Counted from the first letter of the stretch, positions 18,160-26,295 are shown. The stretch is 64,000 nucleotides of DNA from Mycobacterium sp. MBM (GCA_021648845.1 JAKJHY010000029.1:1-64000), one strand, 5' to 3'. A program made the numbers and translations. The notes: generated by a model not told the origin, from the letters alone.

Positions 18160-18668
18160 GGGGCCGTCACCACCACATCGTCCCAGTGGGCGGTGATCTC
18201 GGCGGTGCTCGCACCGAGCGTCTCGCGCAGGATGCGGGCCGCACCATGGCGCAACGCATCCCCGTCCTCGAGATAGGTCCGGTCGCGCTCGTCGGCGCCG
18301 ATACCGATGAGGTGGATGTGCACCGCTGTGAGTGTGTGGTCCTTGACCGTCAGCTCCACGTCGGCGACCGCGGCGGTCACCGATGCTGCCGGCTCGGCCA
18401 GTGCCGCGGTGAGCACCTTGGCGAGAGCGATGTGGCTGACCCCGATTCCCTCTCGCGCGGTGCGGATCATCTTGCCTTGGCGCGGCAGCGCCGAAATGCG
18501 TTGTGCTATACCGGCACGTAGCGCACTCAGGGCGGAACTCGTGTCGGCCCAACGGGAATCGGTGTCGGTGTCCGACGCGTCGAGGCCGGCGAACCTGCGC
18601 GTGGCGGCGGCAATCCAGGCCGCCGCCTCGGCGGTGGCCTCGTAGTCATCCTCGGCTGCCGTGCTCAT
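18156..18668 (-). CDS. Hypothetical protein downstream of ECF sigma gene, Asp23-like C-terminus
   Basis: A 170-residue soluble protein: Ala-rich helices in the first 100 residues (AAAWIAAATRRF; LRAGIAQRISALPRQGK), then a segment (VADVELTVKDHTLTAVHIHLIG; GASTAEITAHWDDVVV) recalling the alternating beta pattern of Asp23/Gls24 proteins, as expected beside the Gls24 cluster. I do not recognise the full-length family. Two starts compete. ATG 18668 has GGAGG 4 bases upstream. ATG 18722 overlaps the stop of the sigma gene as ATGA with GAGGAG 8 bases upstream, and would add 18 residues. Either way it is co-transcribed with, and probably works with, the sigma factor, for example as a modulator. Confidence 0.6.
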   Translation of the reverse strand: MSTAAEDDYEATAEAAAWIAAATRRFAGLDASDTDTDSRWADTSSALSALRAGIAQRISALPRQGKMIRTAREGIGVSHIALAKVLTAALAEPAASVTAAVADVELTVKDHTLTAVHIHLIGIGADERDRTYLEDGDALRHGAARILRETLGASTAEITAHWDDVVVTAP

Positions 18669-18718
18669 GTGTCCTCCAGTCTTACGCACGTCGCTGCCGC
18701 TGTACAGCCGGCGGGTGC

Positions 18719-19297
18719 TCATGGACGAAACTCCTCAAGCGTGGAGGCCAGCCGTTTGCGGCTGCGCTGCAACAACCCTCGTACCGATCCCTCCGTGGTG
18801 TGCAACACGCTGGCGATCTCCGCGACCGGCAGCTCGTACACCTCGCGCAGCCACCACGCCGCGCGTGCGGGGTATGGCATGCTGGCGAGCTCGCGATCGA
18901 GCGCGGCCAGAAAGTCCGCGTATTCGGCTCGCTGGCCCGGTCCCGGCCGTATATCGACCGTTTCGGGCGCCGAATCCAGGTCGGTTTGCGGGCGGCGCCG
19001 ACGCAGCGCGTCGATGGTCTTTCTGGTCGCCAGTGAATACAGCCAGGTGCGGAACTGTGCCCGGAACGCGAATGTCGGCAGTGCTTTCCAGACCGCGATG
19101 AAGGTCTCCTGGACGATGTCGTCGCAGTCACCGGGGACCGGATAGGTTTGCCTGACAAATTTCAGCAATGCGGGTCCATGTCGGACGACCAGCACGTCGA
19201 ACGCGGCTGAGTCGCCACGTTGAGCGCGTCGGGCCAGCGTCTCATCGGGCAGCGAGTCCAGCACCTCGGCGGTGTGTCCATTTTGCGAAAGCGCCAA
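18719..19297 (-). CDS. ECF-type RNA polymerase sigma factor
   Basis: This 192-residue sigma-70 family protein has region 2 (about 25-95: RGDSAAFDVLVVRHGPALL; DCDDIVQETFIAVWKAL; FRTWLYSLATRKTIDALR) and region 4 (about 125-185: LDRELASMPYPARAAWWLRE; VAEIASVLHTTEGSVRGLLQ). No regions 1 or 3 are present, which defines the ECF group. The chosen start is TTG 19297; a TAGAAC hexamer 9 bases upstream fits a leaderless start, while GTG 19264 is an alternative. It is divergent from the Asp23/Gls24 cluster across a 110-base gap, so it likely controls that cluster and itself. No anti-sigma gene with a ZAS zinc motif is adjacent. Confidence 0.88.
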   Translation of the reverse strand: MALSQNGHTAEVLDSLPDETLARRAQRGDSAAFDVLVVRHGPALLKFVRQTYPVPGDCDDIVQETFIAVWKALPTFAFRAQFRTWLYSLATRKTIDALRRRRPQTDLDSAPETVDIRPGPGQRAEYADFLAALDRELASMPYPARAAWWLREVYELPVAEIASVLHTTEGSVRGLLQRSRKRLASTLEEFRP

Positions 19298-19407
19298 ACG
19301 AATTGTGTTCTACATCTCTTGTGCGTGCCGATCGCGCCGCCTGCCGCGTCTAACCCAGTGAGCCGGATAAAGCCGTCCGAGCTGCAGAGCATCCGAAGGA
19401 GTCAGAT

Positions 19408-19884
19408 ATGACCACCGCAACCCCGACCCGTGAGGTTGCCTCGCCTGCGCCGGTGCAGGCCACGGGCAAGGACGTCGCGAACCTGTCGTCCGATCACGGT
19501 GTGACGACGATCGCCGACGTAGTGGTATCCAAGATCGCGGGTATCGCGACACGTGAGGTCGATGGTGTGCACGATCTTGGCGGGCAGGCGGCTCGCGTCG
19601 TTGGGAAACTTCGTGAGACTTTGCCCGGTGCGGTCAGTCTGACCCAGGGTGTCAGCGTGGAGGTCGGTGAGCGGCAGGCGGCCATCGATATCGGCATCGT
19701 GGCCGAGTACGGCGTCGCCATTCATGATTTGGCCGACGGTATCCGCAACAACGTCATCACCGCGGTCGAGAACATGACCGGTCTCGAGGTGACCGAGGTG
19801 AACATCACCGTCCACGACGTGCACTTCGCCGACGGCGAGGGTGCCGCGCCGATCGAGACCACGGCGCAGCCCCGGGTCCAGTGA
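19408..19884 (+). CDS. Asp23/Gls24 family envelope stress response protein
   Basis: This 158-residue protein has a disordered N-terminus followed by a full Asp23 domain (about 30-140: TTIADVVVSKIAGIATREVDG; VSVEVGERQAAIDIGIVAEYG; MTGLEVTEVNITVHDVHF). In Staphylococcus the family member Asp23 is membrane-anchored by AmaP and is involved in alkaline and cell-envelope stress. ATG 19408 has AAGGAG 8 bases upstream. It is the first gene of a tightly coupled operon (GTGA overlap with the next gene) divergent from the ECF sigma gene. Confidence 0.9.
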   Translation: MTTATPTREVASPAPVQATGKDVANLSSDHGVTTIADVVVSKIAGIATREVDGVHDLGGQAARVVGKLRETLPGAVSLTQGVSVEVGERQAAIDIGIVAEYGVAIHDLADGIRNNVITAVENMTGLEVTEVNITVHDVHFADGEGAAPIETTAQPRVQ

Positions 19885-20204
19885 CGCGCAGCGATCGGAT
19901 CGATCGCGTCGTCGCGGCGGTCTGCGCCGTGGACGGCGTGATCGGTCTGCACACCGCGCCCGGGGTGCCCAGCAGCTACCTGCCGGGGCGCATCGTCGGA
20001 GGAGTCCGGTTGAGCGACTCGGGCGGCACGGTGCATGTCGTCGTCGAACTCGGGATCGCACTGCTGGAAACCGCCCAACGGGTGCGGGATGCGGCCAGCG
20101 TCGCCGCCGGCGTGCCCGTCGATGTCGTGGTCGGTGACGTTGCAGCAGGTGACGCGGCGGCAACCGATGCTTCGTCTTCCCCAAGCCCTAGGAGTGAGCA
20201 ATGA
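19881..20204 (+). CDS. Short Asp23-like protein
   Basis: A 107-residue protein resembling the beta-alpha core of Asp23 (RVVAAVCAVDGVIGLH; RIVGGVRLSDSGGTVHVVVE; RVRDAASVAAGVPVDVVVGDV) but lacking the long N-terminus, with a disordered Asp/Ala/Ser tail. GTG 19881 overlaps the previous stop as GTGA. It probably forms hetero-oligomers with the neighbouring Asp23 proteins (inference). Confidence 0.75.
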   Translation: MTRSDRIDRVVAAVCAVDGVIGLHTAPGVPSSYLPGRIVGGVRLSDSGGTVHVVVELGIALLETAQRVRDAASVAAGVPVDVVVGDVAAGDAAATDASSSPSPRSEQ

Positions 20205-20383
20205 CCGGAAAACACATGCTGCCGGGACTCTTTGCCGGGTTGCTGTTGGCCATCGCCGCCGTCGTCGGCGGGCTGAGCGGCTTTCTGCTGGCCCTGGTAT
20301 TGGGCGCGGTAGGCGCGGCGATCGGCGCCCATCTGGACGGGACGATCGATTTGACCGCACTCGGGCGCCGGTCCGGGAGCTGA
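20201..20383 (+). CDS. Small membrane protein, DUF2273-like
   Basis: A 60-residue protein that is mostly two hydrophobic helices (about 7-28 and 30-45: GLFAGLLLAIAAVVGG, LALVLGAVGAAIGAHLDG). A Gly-containing turn separates them and a short polar end follows. In Firmicutes asp23 operons a DUF2273 protein of this size and layout lies between amaP and asp23. ATG 20201 overlaps the previous stop as ATGA. Confidence 0.75.
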   Translation: MTGKHMLPGLFAGLLLAIAAVVGGLSGFLLALVLGAVGAAIGAHLDGTIDLTALGRRSGS

Positions 20384-20384
20384 T

Positions 20385-21140
20385 ATGACTAGCGATGTGG
20401 CGCCGCCGCCGCCGATTACGCGTGGGCGCACCGTCATCGACGACAGGGTGCGCCAGCGTCTGATCGAGCGCGCGGTGCTCGCGGTACCAGGCGTCGTATC
20501 CCGCCGGACCTTGATTCCCGGCCGCGCCCTGCCGGCCGTCGCCGTCAGCGGTGACCGGCCGCCTGACGCGGTGGCGGTCCAGATTGCCGCCGTCTGGCCG
20601 GTCGAAACCGCTGCCGTGCTCGCGGCGGTGCGTACTGCGGTGGCCGAGGAGTTATCTGCGAGCGTGGCGGAGCGACCGGAGCGGATCGACGTGACAATCG
20701 CCCGTATCGAATCCGACCGCACACCGGCGCAGGTGGCGGCGGCCTATGACGCGGACATGGACCTCGAATTAGCGGCGGCCCAGCATCGTCGCCTCGCCCC
20801 GCGGCGTGCCGCCCTGGCCGGCTATAGCGGTGTGCTCATCGCGCTTGCGCTGGTCGCCACGGGGGTGGTGGCGATCCGCGAGGCGCTGACCCCCGCCGAT
20901 CCTTGGATCGCACCGGCCCTGCGCTGGCTTGCGCAGGCGCACTGGCAATGGTGGGCGTGGCCCGTCGCCTGCGCCGTCGCGGTGCTGGGACTGGTGCTGT
21001 TGGCGGTCTCGTTCGCGCCGCGGCGGCGGACACACGTGTGCATCGGTGACCACGTGTGGGTGCCCCGCGACAGCGCGGCGCGCTGGGCGGTCGCCGATGA
21101 CGCCGAGCCGAACCATGAGAGCGGAGGCGAAATCCGATGA
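20385..21140 (+). CDS. Asp23-like domain fused to two transmembrane helices (DUF6286-like)
   Basis: This 251-residue protein has an N-terminal Asp23-like part (about 15-110: VIDDRVRQRLIERAVLAVPG; VAVQIAAVWPVETAAVLAAV), a linker with basic residues, and two membrane helices at about 143-165 and 185-208. The C-terminus carries a cytoplasmic FAPRRRTHVCIGDHVWVPRD segment. It is probably one of the membrane anchors that bind soluble Asp23 proteins. It begins 1 base after the previous stop and overlaps the next gene by 4 bases. Confidence 0.7.
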   Translation: MTSDVAPPPPITRGRTVIDDRVRQRLIERAVLAVPGVVSRRTLIPGRALPAVAVSGDRPPDAVAVQIAAVWPVETAAVLAAVRTAVAEELSASVAERPERIDVTIARIESDRTPAQVAAAYDADMDLELAAAQHRRLAPRRAALAGYSGVLIALALVATGVVAIREALTPADPWIAPALRWLAQAHWQWWAWPVACAVAVLGLVLLAVSFAPRRRTHVCIGDHVWVPRDSAARWAVADDAEPNHESGGEIR

Positions 21141-21694
21141 CGCCCATGCTGCGGGTGGTCGATCGAGTGGTCACCTTCGCAAGCGCCGTGGTGCTGCTTG
21201 CGGGCTCGGGGTGGGCGATCTGCTATGGCCTCGGTATCGCATTCGCACGTCAGGGCGCCGCTCGGATCGACCTGACGGCGGTCGGGCAGGCCCCCGAATG
21301 GCACTGGTGGACCGCTGCACTCGGCACCGGAGGAGCCGCCGCGGTGCTCATCGGAGCTTGGCTGGTGCTGTTGCACCTGCGCCCACGGTCGGTGCGTGCG
21401 ATGGATACCGAACACATCGGCGCGGTTGATCTGGCGCGAGTCGCCGACGCCGCGGCCGAGGACATTGCCCGCCATCCCGATGTGCAGTCGGCCAAGGCGG
21501 TGACCCGCACTGTCAGCGGACGCCCGACGGTGCGTATCACCGCCGGCATCGCCGCGACCGCCTCGGCCGCGCAGGTTCGTCGGCTTGCGCGCCACTGCGG
21601 CGACGATGTGCGGCGCGCGGCCGACGCCGACGTCGAGTTCCAGCTCTTGGTGCGGCCGGTGCCCGCAGACCGGGTGAAGCCGAGCCTGGCCTGA
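21137..21694 (+). CDS. AmaP-like alkaline-shock membrane anchor
   Basis: This 185-residue protein has two N-terminal membrane helices (about 10-33 and 58-80), then a soluble Asp23-like domain (IGAVDLARVADAAAEDIARH; AVTRTVSGRPTVRITAGIAA; RHCGDDVRRAADADVEFQLLV). This matches the layout of AmaP, which tethers Asp23 to the membrane in Staphylococcus aureus. ATG 21137 overlaps the preceding stop as ATGA. Confidence 0.75.
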   Translation: MTPMLRVVDRVVTFASAVVLLAGSGWAICYGLGIAFARQGAARIDLTAVGQAPEWHWWTAALGTGGAAAVLIGAWLVLLHLRPRSVRAMDTEHIGAVDLARVADAAAEDIARHPDVQSAKAVTRTVSGRPTVRITAGIAATASAAQVRRLARHCGDDVRRAADADVEFQLLVRPVPADRVKPSLA

Positions 21695-21785
21695 AAACAA
21701 GGGCGGCAACTTTTCACGGTTGCGGCCCAGCTGATCTCAGGGATGCAGACCGCTGTATGCCTGTTCACGAAAGGAATCCAGAAAA

Positions 21786-21995
21786 GTGGGAATCGCCGAT
21801 AACGCCAAGAACAAGGCTCAAGATCTCAAGGGGCAGGCCAAGGAGGCGGTTGGTGGCGCCACCAACAACTCCGACCTGGAGTCCGAGGGCCAGGCCGATC
21901 AGGCCATCGCCGCGGTCAAGGACGCTGTCGCCGATGCCGCCGACAAGGTCCAGGACGGGGTCGAGGCGGTCAAGAACAAGCTGACCGGCAAGTAG
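21786..21995 (+). CDS. CsbD-family stress protein
   Basis: A 69-residue, very hydrophilic, Lys/Asp/Ala-rich helical protein with the CsbD signature (NAKNKAQDLKGQAKEAVGGA). CsbD proteins are general-stress proteins (sigma-B controlled in Bacillus) of unknown biochemical role. The start is GTG 21786, with AAGGAA 10 bases upstream. It follows the Asp23 cluster after a 91-base gap. GGTTG (21718) and GGGATG (21740) in that gap loosely recall a mycobacterial SigF promoter, so it may have its own promoter. Confidence 0.88.
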   Translation: MGIADNAKNKAQDLKGQAKEAVGGATNNSDLESEGQADQAIAAVKDAVADAADKVQDGVEAVKNKLTGK

Positions 21996-22001
21996 CGGGG
22001 A

Positions 22002-22037
22002 CGGGTGGTGCCGCGAACCTGGTTGCGGCACCACCCG
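22002..22037 (+). terminator. Hairpin terminator after csbD-like gene
   Basis: CGGGTGGTGCCGC and GCGGCACCACCCG form a perfect 13-base stem with a 10-base loop, 6 bases after the stop codon. It also lies between convergent genes and may act in both directions. Confidence 0.7.
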
Positions 22038-22048
22038 AACCGGTCGGG

Positions 22049-22915
22049 TCAACCGGTATCTGTGCCGCGAGCGAACCGCCACAGATACCGCGGCAATGCG
22101 CGCAGCGGCACGCTGGCCGGCCAATCGTCGGTCCGGAAAAACGCGTCCGTGCCGCCGTCGACGAAAATGACACTGCCGCAGAGAAAGTCGGCGGAGTCCG
22201 ACAGCATGAACGTAATCCACTCCGCGAGCTGGTCTGGTGCGCCGAACCCACCAACGGGGATCGGGAACCTGCGCACCGCCTTGCCTTCCAGAGGTTCGGC
22301 CAGTTGCGCCTCCAGCAGCTGAGTCATGACCGCGCCCGGCGCCAGTGCATTCAGCCGGATTCCGGCGCCCGCCCAGTCCCGGGTCACCGAATGCCGGCGC
22401 ACCCACCGGCTCACCGCGATCTTCGATGCCGCATACATCAACGCCGAACCGCGTTCGCCAAGCAGGCGAAGACTTCGTACCGCCTTGTCCGGGTCGTGGG
22501 CGAGCAGGGCGTTGATCGTGCGGCGCGGCACCAACGGCACGGTGCTGGCGGAATTGCTGGCGATCACGACCACCTTCGCGTGTCCGGCGGCCGCGAGGGC
22601 CGGCCGCCACGCCACGAGCGGTTCCACGACGCCGAGGAAATTCACCTGCGCGATGAGCCGAGATCGGTCGCTGCCGGATCCGGGGCCCAGCCCGGCCGCC
22701 AGCACGGCGCCGTCGAGCACGCCACCGGCGGCCGACAGGACCGCGTCCGCGGCGGCGCGCCGGCCGTGCGGCAGGGAAAGGTCGGCGATGACGTCGGCGT
22801 CCTTGAGGTCGACGCCGATGACCCGATGGCCGCTTGCGCTGAGCCGACGGGCCGCGTGTAATCCCATGCCGGAAGCCGATCCGGTGATCGCGTAGGTGCC
22901 GATACCCTCCAACAT
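22049..22915 (-). CDS. Short-chain dehydrogenase/reductase
   Basis: This 288-residue Rossmann-fold oxidoreductase has the cofactor motif TGSASGMG (about residues 10-17), an acidic residue after strand 2 (GVDLKDADV) favouring NAD(H), an active-site Ser in VVVIASNSAS and the catalytic YxxxK in LMYAASKIAV. The later GAVMTQLLE and FVDGGTDAFF are typical of classical SDRs. The organisation resembles 3-alpha-hydroxysteroid-type SDRs with an insertion before the Tyr; the substrate is unknown. ATG 22915 is preferred because the Rossmann strand begins directly after it. Confidence 0.88.
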   Translation of the reverse strand: MLEGIGTYAITGSASGMGLHAARRLSASGHRVIGVDLKDADVIADLSLPHGRRAAADAVLSAAGGVLDGAVLAAGLGPGSGSDRSRLIAQVNFLGVVEPLVAWRPALAAAGHAKVVVIASNSASTVPLVPRRTINALLAHDPDKAVRSLRLLGERGSALMYAASKIAVSRWVRRHSVTRDWAGAGIRLNALAPGAVMTQLLEAQLAEPLEGKAVRRFPIPVGGFGAPDQLAEWITFMLSDSADFLCGSVIFVDGGTDAFFRTDDWPASVPLRALPRYLWRFARGTDTG

Positions 22916-23175
22916 AAGTGACGTCGGTCGCGTTGTCCGGGCGGGCTTGACCCGGCTCACTTCCGTTCGGACATGCGGTCCGCAAACACCGCAACCTGGA
23001 CCGTCGCGTTGCTCACTGAAATCCCGCGCCGGCCTGTTTTCGGACTAACATCGCAAGTCGAACAGCGCCGACGAGCCGGTGCCGGACGCGCCGCGTGTGG
23101 TGAATCGACCCCACGGCAGTCGGGCAACGGGTTAATGTCTCCGTTGGCTTAGCAATCGATACTGGGAGGGCATGA

Positions 23176-23619
23176 ATGAGCGCCTATCGGACCGTGGTGG
23201 TCGGCACGGACGGATCTGATTCGTCGCTACGTGCGGTGGACCGGGCCGGGGAGATTGCCGGAGGGTCGGGTGCACGAGTAATCGTCGCCACCGCTTATTT
23301 CCCGCAGAGCGAGGATCATCACGCCGCCGACGTCCTCAAGGACGAGGGCTACAAGGCCACCGGTAATGCGCCCATCTACGCGATCCTTCGGGAAGCCACC
23401 GAACGGGCGAAGGCTGCCGGCGCCACCGAAGTGGTCGAGAAGGCGATTGTGGGCGCCCCGGTCGATGCGCTGGTCGAACTTGCCGAAACCGAGAAGGCCG
23501 ACCTGCTGGTCGTCGGCAATGTCGGACTGAGCACCATCGCCGGCCGCCTGCTCGGCTCGGTGCCCGCCAATGTCGCCCGTCGATCGAAGGTCGACGTGCT
23601 CATCGTGCACACGTCCTGA
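23176..23619 (+). CDS. Universal stress protein (UspA family)
   Basis: This 147-residue single-domain Usp starts at ATG 23176, with GGGAGGG 5 bases upstream. The ATP-binding signature is VVGNVGLSTIAGRLLGSVP, matching G-2x-G-9x-G(S/T)V, so it should bind nucleotide. It corresponds to M. tuberculosis Rv1636 (TB15.3), which binds cAMP. A class III cyclase is encoded 26 kb downstream. A candidate -10 GATACT (23158) precedes it. No clear DosR box was seen. Confidence 0.95.
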   Translation: MSAYRTVVVGTDGSDSSLRAVDRAGEIAGGSGARVIVATAYFPQSEDHHAADVLKDEGYKATGNAPIYAILREATERAKAAGATEVVEKAIVGAPVDALVELAETEKADLLVVGNVGLSTIAGRLLGSVPANVARRSKVDVLIVHTS

Positions 23620-23635
23620 CTCGCGTCATACCCAT

Positions 23636-23684
23636 AGCCGAGGCCCGGCGCCACCGTCACCGGTGGCGCCGGGCCTCGGCTTTT
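23636..23684 (+). terminator. Strong intrinsic terminator after universal stress protein gene
   Basis: A perfect 21-base stem (AGCCGAGGCCCGGCGCCACCG with its complement) surrounds a TCAC loop and is followed by TTTT. It is the clearest intrinsic terminator in the window. Confidence 0.92.
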
Positions 23685-23737
23685 GACCGGTGCGCGTGAT
23701 GCTTTACAAATGAACGCCTGAGTGTCACGGTGGGAGA

Positions 23738-24886
23738 ATGGACTTCTCCCGAGTCGGGCTGTCGACCGAGGACCGCGAGTTTCAGCGGCAGCTACGCAGT
23801 TTTCTCGCCGAGCTCGTCACCGAGGAGGTGATCCGCCGCGATCGGGAGTTCGGCGAGAACTTCGATGAGACAGTGCATTTGGCGCTCGGGGCGGCCGGCT
23901 ACCTGGCTGCAGACTTCCGATCCGAGGCCGACGGGGGATTCAGCGCCGTGCGTCGGCGAATCTGGGAACTGGAGATCGGTCGGGCGCGCACACCGTGGTT
24001 CCATTGGGGCACAACGGCCATGGTGGCGAAGTCGGTCCAAGCCCTCGGCCCCCCTGCGCTGACCGAACGCGTCCTGCCAGGAGTGCTCTCCGGCCAGATC
24101 CGACTGTGTCTGGGCTACACCGAGCCCGACGGCGGCTCGGACGTGGCGACCTGTAAGACCCGCGCGGTGCAGGATGGATCCACCTGGGTCATCAACGGCT
24201 CCAAGATGTTCACCTCGAACGCCCAAAACGCGCAATACGTCTTCCTGATCACCAACACCGACCCGGCCGCGCCCAAGCATCGGAGCCTCACCATGTTCCT
24301 GGTGCCGATGGACGTGCCGGGCGTAGAGATCCAGCCCATCCGGACCGTCGACGGTGACCGGACCAACATCACCTTCTACACCGACGTCCGGATCGACGAC
24401 GGGTATCGCATCGGAGAGGTCAACGGGGGCTGGGCGGTGCTGCGCGAGGCGCTCAACGCCGAGCACGGCACCATCGAACGCGAGGCAGGCGGGCTGCAGA
24501 AGATCGCCACCATGACCGAGCACATCCTGGTCACCGCCGATGCCCTCGACGGGGTCGCCCGCCTCGTCGGGCCGGACTTTCGACTGGGTCGCGCGACGGC
24601 TCGCCTGGAGGCAGCGATGAGCGCGTCCGAGATGTACGGCCGGGTCGCCATCGCGCAGACGATGCGGGACATCGCACCGGACCTGATGGATCTGCTGGGC
24701 ACCGCCGGTGCGTTGCCGGTCGACAGTCCTGGCGCCGCCGGGGGCGGGGGAGCCGAGTACATCTATCGGTTGGCCGCCCCGACCGGAATCTATGGCGGCA
24801 CCCTTGAGGTCTTCCGAAACATGATCGCCGCGCACGCGCTGGGCCTTCCGCGGCCGGACTTCGCTGCGCGGAAGGCAGTCCGATGA
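23738..24886 (+). CDS. Acyl-CoA dehydrogenase
   Basis: This 382-residue flavoprotein has an N-terminal helical domain, the middle beta-domain signature LGYTEPDGGSDVATCKTRA and the C-terminal helical bundle ending in YGGTLEVFRNMIA. It introduces a trans-2 double bond into an acyl-CoA, using FAD. Where medium-chain enzymes have the catalytic Glu in YEGT, this protein has Gly (YGGT), so the base must be elsewhere (a Glu near LNAEHGTIERE is a candidate) or the activity is atypical, as in several mycobacterial FadE proteins that act as heteromers or on steroid side chains. The 3' end overlaps the next gene as ATGA. Confidence 0.9.
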   Translation: MDFSRVGLSTEDREFQRQLRSFLAELVTEEVIRRDREFGENFDETVHLALGAAGYLAADFRSEADGGFSAVRRRIWELEIGRARTPWFHWGTTAMVAKSVQALGPPALTERVLPGVLSGQIRLCLGYTEPDGGSDVATCKTRAVQDGSTWVINGSKMFTSNAQNAQYVFLITNTDPAAPKHRSLTMFLVPMDVPGVEIQPIRTVDGDRTNITFYTDVRIDDGYRIGEVNGGWAVLREALNAEHGTIEREAGGLQKIATMTEHILVTADALDGVARLVGPDFRLGRATARLEAAMSASEMYGRVAIAQTMRDIAPDLMDLLGTAGALPVDSPGAAGGGGAEYIYRLAAPTGIYGGTLEVFRNMIAAHALGLPRPDFAARKAVR

Positions 24887-25797
24887 GATTCGCGTTCACC
24901 CACCCGATGCACAGTCATCCCTACAACCCCGAGCTGGTCACCGGGGCCGGGGTGGCGGCGGTCGCCGCCGCCGCGGAGGCAGCCGGTTTCGGCGGGTTCG
25001 GGTTCACCGATCACCCTGCGCCGAGCCAGAAATGGCTTGACTCCGGCGGGCACGATGCGCTGGATCCCTTCGTAGCCATGGGTTTTGCTGCCGCCCACAC
25101 CAGTACGCTGCGCTTGATCCCCAACGTGGTGGTGCTGCCGTACCGGAATCCGTTCGTCGTGGCCAAGGCCGGTGCGACGTTGGATCTGCTGTCCGGCGGG
25201 CGTTTCACCCTCGCACTGGGCGTCGGCTATCTGAAGCGCGAATTTGCGGCGCTTGGTGTGGATTTCGACCAGCGCGGCACGTTGGTCGAAGAGGCGCTAC
25301 AGGTTATCCGGGCGGTCTGGACCGGCGATGACATCAGCTTTTCGGGGCGGCATTTCACCGCGGCCGGCATCACGGCCCATCCGCGCCCGGCGATAGCGCC
25401 GCCCATCTGGGTCGGTGGCAACACCGCGGCCGCCCGCCGTCGCGCCGCCCAGTATGGCGACGGCTGGTGTCCGTTCCCGGCGGCCGGTGTGCTGGCCCAG
25501 ACCGCGCGCACCGACCCGATGGATTCGCTACCGGCCCTCAAGGCCGGCGTCGACGACCTGCACCGGCGGCTCGACGAGGCCGGTCGGGACCCGGCGACGT
25601 TGGACATCACCTTCAGCAACGCCGTCGGTGGCGTCCCGGGCGATGCGGGATTCGATGCCCAGGCCTTCCTCGATGGGGTGGGGCAGTTGGCCGAGGTCGG
25701 CGTCACCTGGATTCAGGTCCAGGTGCCGGGCGACAGCCTGGCACACGCGACCGACGCCATCGCGCAATTCGGGGAACAGGTCATCGCGGCCCTCTGA
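24883..25797 (+). CDS. LLM-class F420-dependent oxidoreductase
   Basis: A 304-residue luciferase-like TIM-barrel protein: FGFTDHPAP, LIPNVVVLPYRNPFVVAKA, SGGRFTLALGVGYLKREFAA, FTAAGITAHPRPAIAPPIWV and GDGWCPFPA are the usual order of motifs for this class. The family in mycobacteria uses F420 or FMN; the substrate is unknown. ATG 24883 overlaps the acyl-CoA dehydrogenase stop by 4 bases, so the pair probably acts on the same acyl or alkyl substrate pathway. Confidence 0.88.
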   Translation: MRFAFTHPMHSHPYNPELVTGAGVAAVAAAAEAAGFGGFGFTDHPAPSQKWLDSGGHDALDPFVAMGFAAAHTSTLRLIPNVVVLPYRNPFVVAKAGATLDLLSGGRFTLALGVGYLKREFAALGVDFDQRGTLVEEALQVIRAVWTGDDISFSGRHFTAAGITAHPRPAIAPPIWVGGNTAAARRRAAQYGDGWCPFPAAGVLAQTARTDPMDSLPALKAGVDDLHRRLDEAGRDPATLDITFSNAVGGVPGDAGFDAQAFLDGVGQLAEVGVTWIQVQVPGDSLAHATDAIAQFGEQVIAAL

Positions 25798-25800
25798 GGC

Positions 25801-26295
25801 TCACCAACCCATCGACCCGGGGATGCCCTTGAACGGGCCGGTCACCCAACTGGTGATCCACCCTCCGTAGAACCCACCGGGCTGCGGAACCACGATCTCG
25901 CCGTTGACCGTGCACCGGTCCACCGCGGCGGCCATCACCGCGACGGCACCGGCCAACGGTTCGAAGCCCGCCGTCGGCGCCGGATACGTCCATGCTGCCC
26001 GCGCCGCCACGGTATCCCCGGACACCAGGTCGTAGTAGGCGGCCTGGCCCTTCCACTCGCACCATGACGACCCGGCGGTCTCGCGCAGCGCGCCCGCGAC
26101 GAAGGCCGTCCGGGGCAGGTAGTACGTCGGGGGATGGCTGGTTTCCAGCACCCGCCAGCCCTCGGTTGTCGACGCAATCTGTTCGCCGCCGAGTTCGATG
26201 GTGATCGAGCCGCGGAACTCCTCGAGGCGGGGCGGGCGCGGGTAGTCCCATACCGACTCCTGGCCGGGACCGGGTTTCGCGGGTACGGGTCTCAC
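25801..26295 (-). CDS. DUF427 family protein
   Basis: This 164-residue protein starts with RPVPAKPGPGQESVWDYPRP, typical of DUF427 (Pfam NTP_transf_9). The family core follows: RVLETSHPPTYYLPR, SSWCEWKGQAAYYD and AAWTYPAPTAGFEPL. The biochemical function is not established. GTG 26295 is chosen because it overlaps the MBL gene's stop as GTGA and gives the family N-terminus; six codons further upstream are also open. It converges with the LLM gene with a 3-base gap. Confidence 0.85.
   Translation of the reverse strand: MRPVPAKPGPGQESVWDYPRPPRLEEFRGSITIELGGEQIASTTEGWRVLETSHPPTYYLPRTAFVAGALRETAGSSWCEWKGQAAYYDLVSGDTVAARAAWTYPAPTAGFEPLAGAVAVMAAAVDRCTVNGEIVVPQPGGFYGGWITSWVTGPFKGIPGSMGW

Noticed and set aside
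23041..23175. DosR (hypoxia) box upstream of the universal stress protein gene
   Set aside because: No sequence close to the GGGACTTNNGNCCCT-type dyad was found, so dormancy regulation cannot be supported from sequence.
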